Part shown: positions 31,441-43,910 of the stretch, piece after piece
Numbering within the stretch: the stretch's first letter is position 1
Layout: each line of letters begins with the position of its first letter
Source: Pseudonectria foliicola
Taxonomy: Eukaryota; Ascomycota; Sordariomycetes; Hypocreales; Nectriaceae
Reading direction: 5' to 3'
Assembly: GCA_003693505.1 (NCBI GenBank)
Contig: QUZD01000122.1
Location: forward strand, 1-64,000
Length of the DNA stretch: 64,000 nt
Notes under the pieces: model-generated
What the model saw: the letters and a program-made list of their open reading frames with translations, nothing else
Databases searched by the model: none
Told to the model about the DNA's origin: nothing
Translations under genes and position numbers: made by a program

Positions 31441-32578
31441 TCAGCCCTCGAGGCACTGGGACCCCATGATGGTATGGTGATAGTCAAAGGCCTTGGACAT
31501 GGCATATAGATGGGTCGCCGCCGCCAACACAACAAAAATGTGAAAGATCTGGTGCGAGCTGCCCCAAATGTCGAATGAACCGGGAGCACTTCTCTCGGGC
31601 CATCGTGCCTATTTGTTCGTGTATTAGCAGGTGTCCAGACTAGCCACGGGGGGAGAAGACGAACTGCGTAGAAGCCAGCACCGATGATATACATGGCGCC
31701 GTGGAGGATGACCCAGCTAACACTCATACGGTCCTCGAGGCTTTGATAGCCATAGAGAAAGACGCCGTGAATGACGGGGACGACGCCGGAAAGGCCGAGG
31801 GCGATGAACATGGCAGCGCGGTAAACTCTCCATGCCGGAGTGCGGAAGCGCTCAACCCACGAAACGACGGTGCAGCCAGCACCGAGGGAGCAAATCTAAG
31901 TGCGTAAGCGCCATTGTCAGCGACTTTCCCATTAACAAATCTCTCATCTCTCTCATGTCAACTTACAAGATACAGGTATCCCGTCATGAGGTCCGGGCGG
32001 CAGTAGAAGCCATAGTACATGGCTGGGAAATAGCTGCCCACGATGAGCGCAACGATGCCGGTGTAATCCAGCTTGTTTCCCCACTTGGCCACTTGCTCGC
32101 TGTGATCAGACAGAGCATGGTACGTGGCACTCATGCCGAGACAGAGCACAGCGCCGCCAAAGAAGGCAGCGAAGATGACAGTGTCTGCAGACGAGGCCGA
32201 AGCATAACGCGGTGCCACGACGTGATAGAGATATGCGCCGGAAGAGGCAGCAAGGAGGGCGCCAATGAGATGCGACCAGATATTGACGGACTCATTGTGC
32301 AGGTAAAAGAGCGACTTGAAGGTGTGCCAGTACGAAGCGCGTTGCTGGCGGTACCCAGAGTGGATGTAGTGGTTGTCGCGGCGCCAGCTGGGGAGATCAT
32401 CCCAAAATAAGAGGAGAGACTGCTCAAGCTTTTGTTCCAAGGCCTTGGCGGACGATACAAGATAATCTGGCGCCAGAGGTGACTGCTCGGTCGTCTGGGA
32501 GGAGGATTGGGGACGTTGGCGCATGAGGCCATCGCGAGACAGACCATGGGCGGAGGAAGACGTAAAGTTGGTGTTCAT
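31441..32578 (-). CDS. PAQR/ADIPOR-like seven-helix membrane protein (hemolysin III family, Izh-like)
   Basis: Three exons: 32578-31967, 31895-31665 and 31608-31441, all phase 0; 336 residues. Introns are GTAAGT...CTTAG (71 bp) and GTTCGT...AATAG (56 bp, weak donor but good CTAAT branch). Motifs of the family appear in order: DNHYIHSGYR before the first helix, FYLHNESVNIWSHLIG, SATYHALSDHS, DYTGI, YGFY, then ARWPERS and SSHQIFHIFVVLAAATH. The His and Asp/Ser residues in TYHALSDHS and SSHQIFH are those thought to bind zinc in PAQR proteins. Yeast Izh proteins of this family affect zinc and lipid metabolism, while animal members are adiponectin and progestin receptors with proposed ceramidase activity. 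The substrate here is unknown. The start chosen is the first ATG (MNTNFTSSSAHG); the upstream frame has no earlier ATG. Confidence 0.92.
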
Positions 32579-33643
32579 GACGGCGAAAGCAGCGGCGGCG
32601 CTGAGCAGTCGGACGGGTAAGTAGCGGCGCAAGAATCACAGCGCATGTAGTAGCAGCCAGATGGGTATGCAGGACTCAAGATGCACTGTAGCTGGGGATC
32701 TGGCTGGTTTTATGAAGGAGGACACAAGATGCCCAAGTGCTGGCTGGGGTTGGTTTTGTTGGGAATGGAACCGACACATGAAAGAAGAGCAACGTGCATG
32801 CCCGCTGTAAACCACTGAAGTCCGAGGCTAAAAGCACCCCTACGAAAAGCACGGCCCACTAATACCAAGTCTGCAGACTACCTACATAGAGTAGTACAGT
32901 AAGTAGAGGAACCTCCGCTACTTGGGCTGGCACACCATGAACCCATCATGACGGTTGGGTTACCGCAACGCCGGTTCTAGGACCACATTCCTTGGATAAA
33001 TGCATGTACGCCGCTACTACATACATGGTCCTTCCAAGTTTCTATCCGGTTCCCACAGTAAAGGCATGCACCGAATAACCTAGTTGGTCTGGCCGATGAA
33101 GCGTCTACATTACGATTGGTGTCATGGGAAGAACTACAGTATAGATTAGACCGTTGTAAGAATCCATCGACACTTGGAGTGCACTCGCATACGAATTCTT
33201 CAGGGAGGTTTTCCAAGGGCTGTCTCATAACACGAGTTGAATGCTGGATACAAACGAGCTCAATAGAAACGGGTTCACATGTATTGTCGGTACAGCTTCC
33301 TATTGCCGAGGCAGCTCAAGTCTCATCCGCAACCATGATCGGTATAGACCCGGCGGCCTCCAGTCACTCCCGAGACTGCTACTGCTGTATCAGGCGAGCG
33401 CGAGCAAAACACAGAGTCACTTGCGGTCAGCATATCGAAAAGCGTCAACTACGTGGCGTGAATTCATTTCTCGTTCATGGTCGTCGTGGGCAGCAGGGAA
33501 ATAACCCGGTTACAAGAGGACACCACAGGCAGGCAGACCTCTGCTGGCGCTGCTTTCTTCTCCCCGCTGAAATGAGCCTTTCACACAACCACTGTTATGA
33601 AGTCGCAAGCGTCGTTGTCATCTCTGTCGCCGGCGCCGGTGCT
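32579..33643. other. Intergenic region, nothing recognised
   Basis: About 1.06 kb upstream of the PAQR gene and downstream of TMA7. Contains GTAGTACAGTAAGTAG-type motifs near 32890-32906 but no supported gene. Confidence 0.6.
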
Positions 33644-34027
33644 TCATTTCTTGCCGCTCTTCTTGATGCCCTGGCCACCAGTGTTGAGGGGACCCTTGCC
33701 GCCAGCCTTGGCTGCCAGCTCCTTGCGCGCCTTCTCGTCTGTGTTGGGCCTGTCAGCATATCCTCTTTCTGGCGTCCGAGTCGATGCGCTCGCGCTTTGT
33801 AACGCCTTGTCGGAGTGAAATGGTTCGTACCAGCGCGCTTCTTCTCGAGGAAAGCCTTGTCATCCTCGTCGAGGTCCTTGGCGGCCTTCTTGGCCTGCTT
33901 AAGAGGCTTGACCTTGCCGCCTGAAAGTCGAGGTGGAGAGGTTAGTTATGGGACAATCCGCCATGAGTGTTGGCAATAGGACCAGTGACGCCGCAAGAGA
34001 CTTGCCTTCTCGGTTAGTGCCGCCCAT
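33644..34027 (-). CDS. tma7: Translation machinery-associated protein 7
   Basis: Three short exons: 34027-34006, 33920-33831 and 33738-33644; 68 residues. The protein reads MGGTNREGGKVKPLKQAKK, then KDLDEDDKAFLEKKRADEK, and ends LNTGGQGIKKSGKK, which is the TMA7 pattern (GGKxKPLKQ at the start, GGxxIKKSGKK at the end). TMA7 is a tiny conserved protein found with ribosomes in yeast; its exact role is unsettled. The first intron starts with GC, not GT (AAG|GCAAGT), and ends TTTCAG. Only this choice restores the conserved GGKVKPLKQ sequence. The second intron uses GTACGA...ACACAG. The gene is divergent from PRP4 with about 600 bp between start codons. It is too small and too split to show up as one long frame. 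Confidence 0.93.
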
Positions 34028-34631
34028 TTTGAAGAGAGTGTGAAGTTGGTCGTGAGGGGAAGAGTAGGAGTCGTAGGTGAATAGATGGATGGGGACGAAG
34101 CAGAGGAGAGAAAATGTTGCCGCTCAGTGGGATGAAATGGATCGACTTCCTCCAGTCCCTCTCCGCGCCCCTCCGCCCCGCCGCGCCACGCCTCAGCCAC
34201 ATCGGGAGTCGGTGGAGGTGGATCTATTCCACATTCCTTATTTCGAGTACCGGCCGGATTTTCATCAGTTCCGCGCCCATCTTTCCCCACCAGCACCACA
34301 ACGTCACGAGAAGGCGACGGCGCATCCTCAGATCACCGAGGGCAGTCCAGTTTTCGGCTCCATCAACAACCGTCTCTTCGGGATATCTTTGCTCTTTCTC
34401 AATCGCCTCCCCATCTCTTGATACTTGCTTATCCATAATTTCCCCCTTGCTTGCATATCTCTTGCCTCGTGGCCGCAGCCAATTCCTCGCATCCACGAAC
34501 ATTGAGCTTTGTACGAGTCACCACTGGTCCTGTTGGGCTCTTCTCCCTGTCGCGCAATACCTCTTCTGTTCGCCTCGCTGACATATCCTACTCCTTCTTG
34601 TTTTCTCAAGACCGGAAAGATTCGCGCGCCC
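34028..34631. promoter_or_regulatory. Shared promoter region of the divergent tma7 and prp4 genes
   Basis: 604 bp between two divergent start codons, with no coding region of its own. The right half is C/T-rich, as in fungal leaders; no TATA box is evident, as expected for housekeeping genes. Confidence 0.5.
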
Positions 34632-37600
34632 ATGATGGTGTCGAGCTCAGACGAAGGTGAAATCATTGAGAATGGCGTTGGGGATTTGAAGGCATCTTCA
34701 CTACGACACCCTGAAGGAAGTGGTGTTGACCGTCGAGACAGACATCGAAGCAGAAACCCGACCCCTGATTACGACAATGCATCCCGCTACAGCAACGCAT
34801 CGCGGCAGAGTTCCTCTCCCCGAGGATCCAAGCGGACCCGCGACGATAGAGACCGCTACTCGAGCCGATCCCGCGACTATGACTCGAGACAACATCGCAG
34901 TATGTACGATGAGCCTAGGCGGGATGAATATCGCCGCCCCCGTGTTTCCTACGATGACATAGATCGACCCGTCTCCCGTGCCTCGGATATAAGCTACGAC
35001 GATCGCGAACGCGACAGGGATCACTACCGCGAGCAGGACCGCGACCGTCACTCCAAGCGACCCCGAAATCGAACTAGGTCCCCCAATCCGCAAAGACGTG
35101 CCGAGCGCGGAAGCCGTGCAGACCGCTTCGTAAGGGAGGGTCACTATGACCGCCGCGACGAGCCTATTAGGAGGCCCAGGGATGGAAACCAAGATTCCCG
35201 AAATGGAGGCTCCATGCCCAAACGGGCAACTGTAGGAGAGGCTTCACGCACCCTAGAAGATGATGCTAAACCAGGCAAAGGCACGGCAAACGGAGACGGG
35301 TTCTCTAGGCCTTCTGAGAGGTGATTTTCCATGTCGCGTGCATCAATAGCTTGAGATGACTGACAACCACGGTAGAAGCTCACGCGCTCAGGCTGAACCA
35401 GAACCCGAACCAGAGCCAGCAGACGACTTTGAGGAACCAGAGCCCATTGATGAAGAGGCCGAGATTGAACGACGGCGCAAGCGGCGCGAAGAGATTCTCG
35501 CCAAATCGAGCTCAGCTACTCCTCTTCTCCTTCATGCAGTTGGTGCTGTCGAAAAGGCCAATGCCATGTCTCCCATGTCTCCTGTTGATACCCCCATGAG
35601 ACTTCATTCTGAAATGCCTACACCTCAAACACCTCGGTCTGGTAAGTCATGTGGCTCGTGTTTCTGAGGAGCACCTGCTAACGTTTCAGATGTTGGTTCG
35701 CCGCGCTCCCCAGCGTGGCATGATGAGCCATCACCCGGTGGCCTTAACCTCCTTGACGACAAGGCTCTAATGAATGCCCATGGCACAGTCAAAGTCGACG
35801 ATGACGACGGTCCCTCTGCTGCCGACTATGATCCCACCGTTGATATGCAGGAGGACGAGCGACGGGAAGAACTTCGGCATGGGCAGGTGGTATTTCATGG
35901 TGAGCCTCACGCCGTAGCCCCCAAGGCATCACAGCCGCAGGAAGAAAAGCCTCAGGAGACGGAAGCAAACCAGACGTCTGGCGGTAATGGCGGTGATGAT
36001 GACGACGACGACTTCGACATGTTCGCCGAGGACTTCGATGAGGATAAATACGCTACCAAGCCCGACGCAGCCGTCCCGCCCACCGAGGCCAATGGCGCCA
36101 TGCCGGAAGCCCAAGGCGGTATTCTTGAGGGCGCTGATAAGGAAGGTTACTACAAGATTCGCATCGGAGAAATCCTGAACGGCCGATATCAGATTCAATC
36201 AGCACTGGGTAAGGGCATGTTCTCTGGTGTCGTGCAGGCCATGGACATCACAACCAAGAAGTTGGTTGCGATCAAGATCATGCGCAACAACGATGCTCTC
36301 CGCAAGGGAGGCTACACTGAGATTGCCATTCTAGAGAAGCTCAACGATGCGGATCCTGAAAACCGGAAACACATTGTCAAGTTTGAGCGCTCATTCGACT
36401 ACCGTGGCCATCTGTGCATGGTCTTTGAGCAACTGAGTATGAACCTGCGCGAGGTCCTTCGCAAATTCGGAAACAACGTCGGCATCAACCTGTCGGCGAC
36501 TCGGACATATGCATACCAGATTTTTGTGGCCCTTGCTCACATGCGCAAGTGTAGCATCGTCCACGCTGATTTGAAGCCGGACAACATCCTGGTGAGTATG
36601 CCGGGACGCATTGTCTTGACATCGAGTATGAATATCGAGGCCTGGTGCTGACTGGCGGGAAATAGGTCAATGAAAATCGCAGCATCCTCAAAATCTGTGA
36701 TTTAGGCACGGCCATCGATCGATCTGATGCGGCAACAGCACACACTGGGATTACGCCTTATCTGGTGAGCCGCTTCTACCGAGCACCCGAGATTATCTTG
36801 GGTATGCCCTACGATTATGGCGTCGACATGTGGTCTATCGGATGCACGCTGTACGAGCTGTACACGGGCAAGATCCTCTTCACGGGCGACAGCAATAACC
36901 AGATGCTCAAGGCAATCATGGAGATTCGGGGCAGGTTAACGCCTAAGCTGTTTAAACGCGGCCAGCTGTCTGGGGTTCACTTTGATGACTTGGGGCAATT
37001 TGTCAGCGTGGAGCGAGACAAGGTGCTCAACAAGGTAAGCTCTTCTTTTCTTCTGTCTTCAATATTGCCCAGCCTCGTGTCTTTCCCCCTTGTCTTGCGA
37101 ATGCTTTTTCATGCGCTCCGCCACGTTCACAAGACCCGAACCACTCGTGCGGACAAGTGTCTACAATCTCTGCCGAGGCGGGCTCTAAAAGGATGGCGAC
37201 GTCACTTGTCCTGAGAGTTGATGGACCCATGTCGGCGCTGGAACAAAAGGGAAAAAAAGGAAGCGTCTATCCAGAGTGGAGACGTGACGATCGCGAAGCC
37301 AGTCAGCGTCATTCCTTGCGTCAGCGTCGTTAGTGTTGAAGACTCGAGAACTTGCCATGATGCTGTTGGGTCTAAGCGCTCCCTTGGAGGAATGGCGACA
37401 GCATCCTTCCCGCCACCTTACATAGGCGCCCGCGGGGTCTGCAGATCTGGCCGCCGATCCGGCGTCAGATAGAGCTTGGCCCCCTTGTTTTCTGGATGCC
37501 AATCCCAGCCTTCCCCTCTTGCACTACCAAGTACCAAGCATGGCGGGAACCAAAGTCCCTCCCTTACGTCGCGTCGCCTCTTCCATGTGTAGCGACAGCT

Positions 37601-37935
37601 GCAAGTCATACAGCGCCCCTTACATGGGTTGGCGTAGGCGCATGGCCCTCGATCACTTGGATGTGGCTTATGTTGTTCGTATCATATGGATCGCTAACGG
37701 AAGGCGCTTGTAGACGGCCGTTCGAACACTCCCGATGGTCAAGCCCACGCGCGATTTGCGGACCCGGCTGACAGCTGCATCGGCGGGTATGAATGACGCA
37801 GAGACGCGAGACCTGAACCACTTCATCGACCTCCTAGAGCACTGCCTGACTCTCAACCCCGACAAGCGGATCAAGCCCGCGGATGCACTGCGACATCCCT
37901 TTTTCACGGCGAGGGCGAGTGCGCCACGGCGGTAG
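34632..37935 (+). CDS. prp4: PRP4-type pre-mRNA splicing kinase
   Basis: Five exons: 34632-35320, 35376-35641, 35690-36591, 36666-37034 and 37714-37935; 815 residues, all junctions in frame. The first 480 residues are charged and disordered: RS/RD/RE-rich (DDRERDRDHYREQDRDRH), Pro-Glu repeats, and an Asp run (DDDDDDFDMFAEDFDEDKY). The kinase domain follows: GRYQI (483), glycine loop GKGMFSGVV (492-500), Lys514 in AIK, HADLKPDN (610-617), DLG (631-633), and the activation segment ITPYLVSRFYRAPEIILG. HAD instead of HRD and the LVSRFYRAPE segment are hallmarks of PRP4 kinases. PRP4 phosphorylates spliceosomal proteins in the tri-snRNP and is needed for spliceosome activation. DFG appears as DLG. 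The fourth intron is 679 bp, far longer than the others. Divergent from tma7. Confidence 0.95.
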
Positions 37936-38530
37936 CAGACGGGAGTGTCCGGACAGTTTTTCCGCCACGGGGAGAAGGGATAGATTGGACCGGTCAAGGA
38001 GGCAGGGCAATCGAACGGTTGTTGGAAGGGTACATTTGCAACATCGGTGGGACTGGAAAGATCTAGAATTAGACAATGGCACAATGTTTCTGTTGACTGA
38101 CATTATGACGACTGGCTGGGTGACTGGCAAAAACTGATTCAGTTGCAGCGTAACGCGGCAACCGTGGCTGTGTGAGGCCCTGTTGTTGACTTGTGTACCT
38201 ATGCAGACGAGGCGAGGCACGTCCAGGCCTTTGTGACGCCTGCTCGTGTAGGAAATGTAACCGCGACAGAACTTGACACAGAACACGACACTTCTTTCCA
38301 TAGAGACTAGACGGCCATGCAATGCAGTTCACCAGCAATATCCTCTCCCCAGAAACTACACGGCAAATGACACAATCCCCGCCCGCTCGCACAGCCGCCC
38401 CGTCCGGGCCACCATGCGGTCTCACTCACGCCCCGGTCAACCGTTTCGTTTCCTTTCTTTTTCCCCCTTTGCCTCTTGTGACGGTCACATCTGCCTGCTT
38501 ACGGGTGGCAACCGAACAGGTGTGCGGGCG

Positions 38531-38568
38531 TGTGAGTGTGAGTGTGAGTGTGAGTGTGAGTGTGAGTG
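38531..38568. repeat. TGTGAG hexanucleotide repeat
   Basis: About six tandem TGTGAG units downstream of prp4. Confidence 0.9.
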
Positions 38569-38846
38569 CGTGTGTGCCTCAGTGCCTCGGCTCACCTGAC
38601 CTGAGGGCGAATCATTACAAATCCTTCCCATCCTGTGCCGTCACGCCCCGGGGGCGCGGGCAACGTGTCACGATGACAGAAGGCGGGCGAGGCTCTGAGG
38701 ATGTGTGACGTGCCAGGCGATGGAGTTGGTCGCCCCCACGAGGGAGAGATGGGAGATGGGAGATGAGAGATGGGTGAGATTGAGCGGGCGGGCGTGTTTG
38801 AGTGTGGACTTGTTCCAGTACGCGGTTACGACTGTAGCCGCCAGAT

Positions 38847-38871
38847 GCCAGCCAGCCAGCCAGCCAGCCAG
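38847..38871. repeat. GCCA tetranucleotide repeat
   Basis: Six tandem GCCA units. Confidence 0.9.
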
Positions 38872-40377
38872 GCCGGGGTGTTGCTGTTGGACAGCTGGAC
38901 AGTTGGCTGGTCGATTCTCGAATCAGTCAGGCACAGAAACGCATCGTGTCCTCGCACACAAGTGCCGTGCCCGCATGCATGCGACTGCAGAGGTAAAAAG
39001 AAAGGGAATAGTGCTGCGGCGTTCTGAGCTATCAGGTTAGATGCAGCGAGGTGGAGTTGTCAAGTCTCGCTGTCGACGACAACACGAGGCTCTCGGGCCA
39101 CGATTTGTTTTGTCTTGTCTTTTGATAGTACAACATGGCGCGCGCATGTGTAAATTGGGCATGTCATCTTGACAGCGGCTGTTGCCCGACGCGCGCGCAG
39201 GGGGGGGGATTATTTGTTGTCAAACGAGCCGATGAGATGTGATTGCTGCTGTCGACTCCATAAGGCATGGGCTGGCTGGGCGTCGTGAGGCTGCGTTGGC
39301 TGATGGGGATGGGTGAGATGTCTCCATCTACACGTCAAATGGCCATGATGGTCTAGCATCGAACCTGGAAACCTGGAGTTGCTGCCGAATGCACTGCTCT
39401 ATGCTGTGCCATGCCGTGCCATGCCATGCCATGCTATGCGACTCAGTTCGGAGACAGCGCAGCCACCTCCGCATAACCATGGGGGTGCACTGCACTGCAC
39501 TGCATTGGCTGGCATAAGCATAACCTTCTCCATGCCTCTGTACATACTCCATACTTCAGACGGTCGGTCTGTTAAATGACCATTGCCAATCTTTCTTTGG
39601 CAGCCGGGGGTGATCCCTTCAAGAGAGGCCCGTGTCATCCCCGTCACAGGAGTGATCTTCTTCTCTGGGGATGCCAGCCTGTCAGCCTCACTTTTGGTCT
39701 CAGTCTTGCAGGCCTGCCTGGTCGCTTGACGGTTGTTGCTTTTTGATTGGGCATCTGGGCATCTCCTCTTACTTTTTCCGCCCTGTCTACCGTCGGTGCC
39801 TTCTTTGCTTCTGCCGCTCTGGCGAATGAGTTGCCCAATTCTGCTTGCTTCTGATGAACGCCGGTCGGGCAGATGGGGCGATTCCTCATTGACAGGGCGC
39901 CTTGGGCGCTTTGCTGTCACATGTGAAGTTTGCGGCCACGATGGTGCATCCCTGTCAGGCAACAGACACACGACGGCGAGTCGATTGCGTTGTCGTGTGA
40001 AGCTAATTCCAATAGTCCAATAGTCCCAGGATACGGTTGTCGCCCGGCGGTGGGGCCCGGGCGCTGCTCCGGCCGAGTCGGCCGAGTCTGCTGACGTCGC
40101 CGGAGCTGGTGAGGCTTGTGGTGATCTGCAGTGTTTGGCGCCTCGTCGCAATATTGCGGACGGCTCCATCTGTACATGGTAAATGGTGCCTAATGGAAAC
40201 GAGGCAGGGCAGATTGGCAAATGAAATGACGCAGGATGATGGCATCTCAAGAGTCCCGTGTCTGTGCTTCCTCCATCACGTCGCACCAAGAGGCCAGAAC
40301 ATACCAGGAGCTGTCTCGCCTCTGTGCCCATTCTCTCCGCTGGGTTGAAAGACCCATTGGCGGAGTGCTGCCAATCC

Positions 40378-40401
40378 CCGTCTCCGTCTCCGTCTCCGTC
40401 C
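40378..40401. repeat. CCGTCT hexanucleotide repeat
   Basis: Four units. Read on the minus strand it produces a spurious Asp-Gly run. Confidence 0.9.
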
Positions 40402-41294
40402 CCATCTTCCCTGTTTGCCCCCTTCTCCATGCTCGATATTGAGTCTCCACTCCCAGCTGAGCTGGGGTGCAGGCATTGAAAGGGCCCTTCCTCGGCATCG
40501 CGCACGTGAGGCTGCTGTCTACTGAGACGGCAGGCGATTGCGGTAGCTCGCGCTGGCTGTCTCTGTACGTGATGCAAACGATGCGGTTGCTGCTCGAGAC
40601 GGAGGGGGCTGCGGGTTGCGGAGCGGTATCAAGAGGCATCCGGCCAGGTAGCACAAACACGGCCTTTGGCAATATTCCTGTCCAGCTTCAATCGGTATTC
40701 CTCACGTAATTCACCGCATCCACTGCCATATTTCCAGGCCATGGTGATGCTGGTGATGCTGATGCCATCATCTTCAAAAGCCAATCCTGTAGCCGACACA
40801 GGCATCTATCTTCTCGATCTCGGTTTTGTCATCGTGGGATCGACAATTGCCGTAGTGGAAGCAAGGGCCAAAATAGCGTCAGTGTTTCCACGTGTTCTCT
40901 TCGAGCTCTTGCATTTAGCCATTTATTCCTTTATGCGAAATGTACTGGTCGTGATACTCAATCCTGATTGCTTACCTACCTAGGAAGGTAGCCAGGTGTC
41001 TGGGTACAACCATATCCATACCCGCTATGCAAGTTTTGCGGACAAGTTCTCTTGCAAGCTTCAAACACATGATTTTTTTGGACTGAAAAGCAAAAGCCAG
41101 CAATGTAGCATGATGCATATGCTCCAAAGGCAAAGGGATGCCGCTCCAACACCTGGATGATGCCGTTCGCATAGATGTTTGGCTCTAGGGTAAGAGCGAT
41201 ATCATTTCCGAGTCCTCGGTTGAGGCTGAAGCAACTCCGCCTTCGTCGGCCCCGGGTGGGTCTCCGCCCCGGCTTTGGACCAGACACTCCGGCG

Positions 41295-41333
41295 GGTTCA
41301 CGCAGGTTCACGCAGGTTCACGCAGGTTCACGC
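41295..41333. repeat. GGTTCACGCA 10-bp tandem repeat
   Basis: Four copies in exact 10-bp register (the last one base short), followed by related GCAGTCTGA/GCAGTCTCA/GCGGTCTCA units to about 41370. Confidence 0.9.
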
Positions 41334-42294
41334 GGTCTGAGCAGTCTGAGAGCAGTCTCATGCGGTCTCAAGGCTCTCACGTGTGCTGCTGTCTGATAAT
41401 CACGAGACACACAAGCCCAGGAACTATCAGCTAGCCAAGGCCAAAGCTGATGCTTTGAGCCAGGAGAGGCAAGGCCTGGGTTGTCACTGACTCGCTGTTC
41501 TGGCGTCTTGTTGCGTGTCCGCCCACGTCGTGCTCCCTCGTCTGCGTCACCAGTGACGCTGAATCGTCCGGCTTTAACTCAAACAACTGCCGGACTTTGC
41601 AGTCGTCTTCAAACCGCTGCATCTTCCGGCAGACACCAGCTTCGCTGGCGCCATTTCAGCGACCCGCCAGAATGAGCGTAAGGCGCCTCCGGATGTCATC
41701 CCGCGACCGCCACCCGTAACTGGCCTGGGGCCCTGGGCCCATGGGGCTGGTGGTGGGTGGTCTCGATTCTCGATTCTCGATTTCCAATGTCCATCAATAA
41801 GCTTCGGCCATGGCGAGAGCGTTGCTTGGGTCCGCCCGGCGCCATGCCGCTTCCGACTTACTGTGCACGCAGGACACGTTCCATCAAAACGGCCGGCGCC
41901 TTGCGAAGGGCAGTGGTTAGACATGCTCCCACAAGGCAAGCGTCAAGATCAACGCCTCCAGCGGGGTCACCGTGGCACCCCAGCCAATCCTCGCTGTACG
42001 CTTGCGCTCCCTTGCGTCGACACCACACTATGTAGACGCAGCTACGCAAGTCGGTGAAGCTGCGTGCAGAGGACTATGTACTGTAGCCTCATCCCTAGTA
42101 GTCGTTCCGTTACAGCAGCGGAGCAGAGCGATTGAGTGTGTTAGATCGAGCTGGATCGAACCAGACCACCGACATGCGACCAATAAGGAACTAATCAACA
42201 ACCAACTACTTGCAACCAGTCACGCCAGTCAACCTTTGCGATGTGCGGTTCTTAGATTTCCGAGGAGTGACTGCCAAGAGACCTAGATTTAGTA

Positions 42295-42321
42295 GACGAC
42301 GACGACGACGACGACGACGAC
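42295..42321. repeat. GAC trinucleotide repeat
   Basis: Nine perfect GAC units. Confidence 0.9.
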
Positions 42322-43607
42322 AGTGCCATGGTGCATCCAGTTGTGTATGCAACTTCTCCGCGGTAAGAGTCATCGGTGCTTTAGCGAACCACTCTTTCAC
42401 CTGACAATACTACCTAATACTTGTTCGAAGGCGACGACGAACGATGGTTGAGCATTGCAGAGAATAGAACGGAAATCCTAGGAAGCTATGACCTGTCGCC
42501 CTATAGTTGCGTGTGGCCGACCGTTCAAGGCGTCCGAGCTTGACGACCCTACCCGTCTGTGCATATCTGAGAGACTACCACAATGATTGGAACAAGATCC
42601 CAGCCGATGGATGTATCGATCAGGAGCAGGGCAAAGGTTGCAGTGCATACGTTTTCGTCAGATGTCATACACTGCAACCACGTCTATCAGAAACGGTGGT
42701 ACGAGCATGACCCTCGGATTTCTGAGGCGCAGTGCGTAAGAGGAATTGGTGTGCCTGACTTCTTTCTGCCAGTGTTCCAGGTGTGCCCCCTTGAGCTTAT
42801 GCCTTGGCCATGTGCCATGTTTGTTGACAAGGGTGGATTTGCACCACCGCCCATTCGAAGACGTGCCAGATGCTCGACTGGTACCATCAGAGGTTGACGG
42901 CATGTGGCGGCCGCTATGCGGCGGGATGGGTAGATGGGATAGCACCAAAGAGAGGCTGGGATCTTCAAGAGCTCGACACCTCATTGGGGACATGTGAAGG
43001 TCTGTTAAGACAACAGCCTTTGACGGATGAGGGCCGGTTGGAAGAAGACGCGCACCTCTCCGCAGCCAATCGGCAGCCGTCGATGCACTCTATTATGGCA
43101 CACTGACGGATTGCTTGCAGGGCGAAGGCATCAAAAGCAGGATCTGGCACTCTGCGGGACAAGATCAGCCCACGGCCTTTCTGGGCGCGTGCCGTCAAAC
43201 AGGCTGGTCACGTCAGGCGAAAGACGAGGCTGCCGGTACCTGTGTTCGGCGTCTTACCTCACTGACCCCGACACTTGTTGGTGATTGTGATTATACGGAG
43301 CACATACGTAGTAGGCGGGATTCAATTTTCCTACTGTAGTACTTCTCGCCGTTCAGCTGCAACACAGCACAGCAGTACGCCTCAGGTTGAGTAGCGATGT
43401 ATGATCGACGACCGAGGAGATTTGGCGAAGGGGCAGACTGACACACTGGCCCCATGGCAGCCAGTGCGCAGGCGCCCGGCGATGGATGGCATCATGGATG
43501 GCCCATGCAGCGTAGTAGCGCCAGGGTCCTCTGCATGGATCTGGGACCGTGAGACAAGGGTCGTGGGCCATTAACGGTTGGCTAACATGGGTTTGATTTG
43601 AGTCGAG

Positions 43608-43632
43608 TTGGTTTGGTTTGGTTTGGTTTGGC
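43608..43632. repeat. TTGGT pentanucleotide repeat
   Basis: GGTTTGGTTTGG run, followed 90 bp later by imperfect GTTGGTGAT repeats (43721-43793). Confidence 0.8.
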
Positions 43633-43886
43633 CAGGCCTGGCCCGGGCTGACTTGGTCTGGATTGTGGGCATCGAGAGTTGGTACCAGGTTGACGAGATC
43701 CTAGCGTTGTTGGTTACTTTGTGCTGTTGGTGTTGTTGGTGATGTTGGTGATGTCGGTGATGGCTATGCAAATGCTGATGGTGAGGTTGGTGACCTGAGG
43801 ATAGCGACAGCTCCCACAGAGCACTAGTCCTGATGGGGTAAGGGCCGTACCCGTGACTTGTTATGCACGCCTGGCATCCAGCTTCG

Positions 43887-43910
43887 ACAACCAACAACAA
43901 CAACAACAAA
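43887..43910. repeat. CAA trinucleotide repeat
   Basis: CAACCAACAACAACAAC run just before an ATGGCATTG that does not open a convincing gene. Confidence 0.85.

Noticed and set aside
31832..32410. 192-codon plus frame over the PAQR gene
   Set aside because: Antisense; the minus strand shows the ordered PAQR motifs.
39399..40577. 392-codon minus frame in the gene desert
   Set aside because: Composition is erratic, an Asp-Gly run comes from a CCGTCT repeat, and no promoter, intron or domain is evident.
41295..41333. CRISPR-like repeat array
   Set aside because: Direct 10-bp tandem repeat without spacers, in a eukaryotic genome.
42120..42190. Possible tRNA on the minus strand (B-box-like GGTTCGATCC)
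   Set aside because: The five-pair T stem does not form around the loop and no A box or acceptor stem is found.
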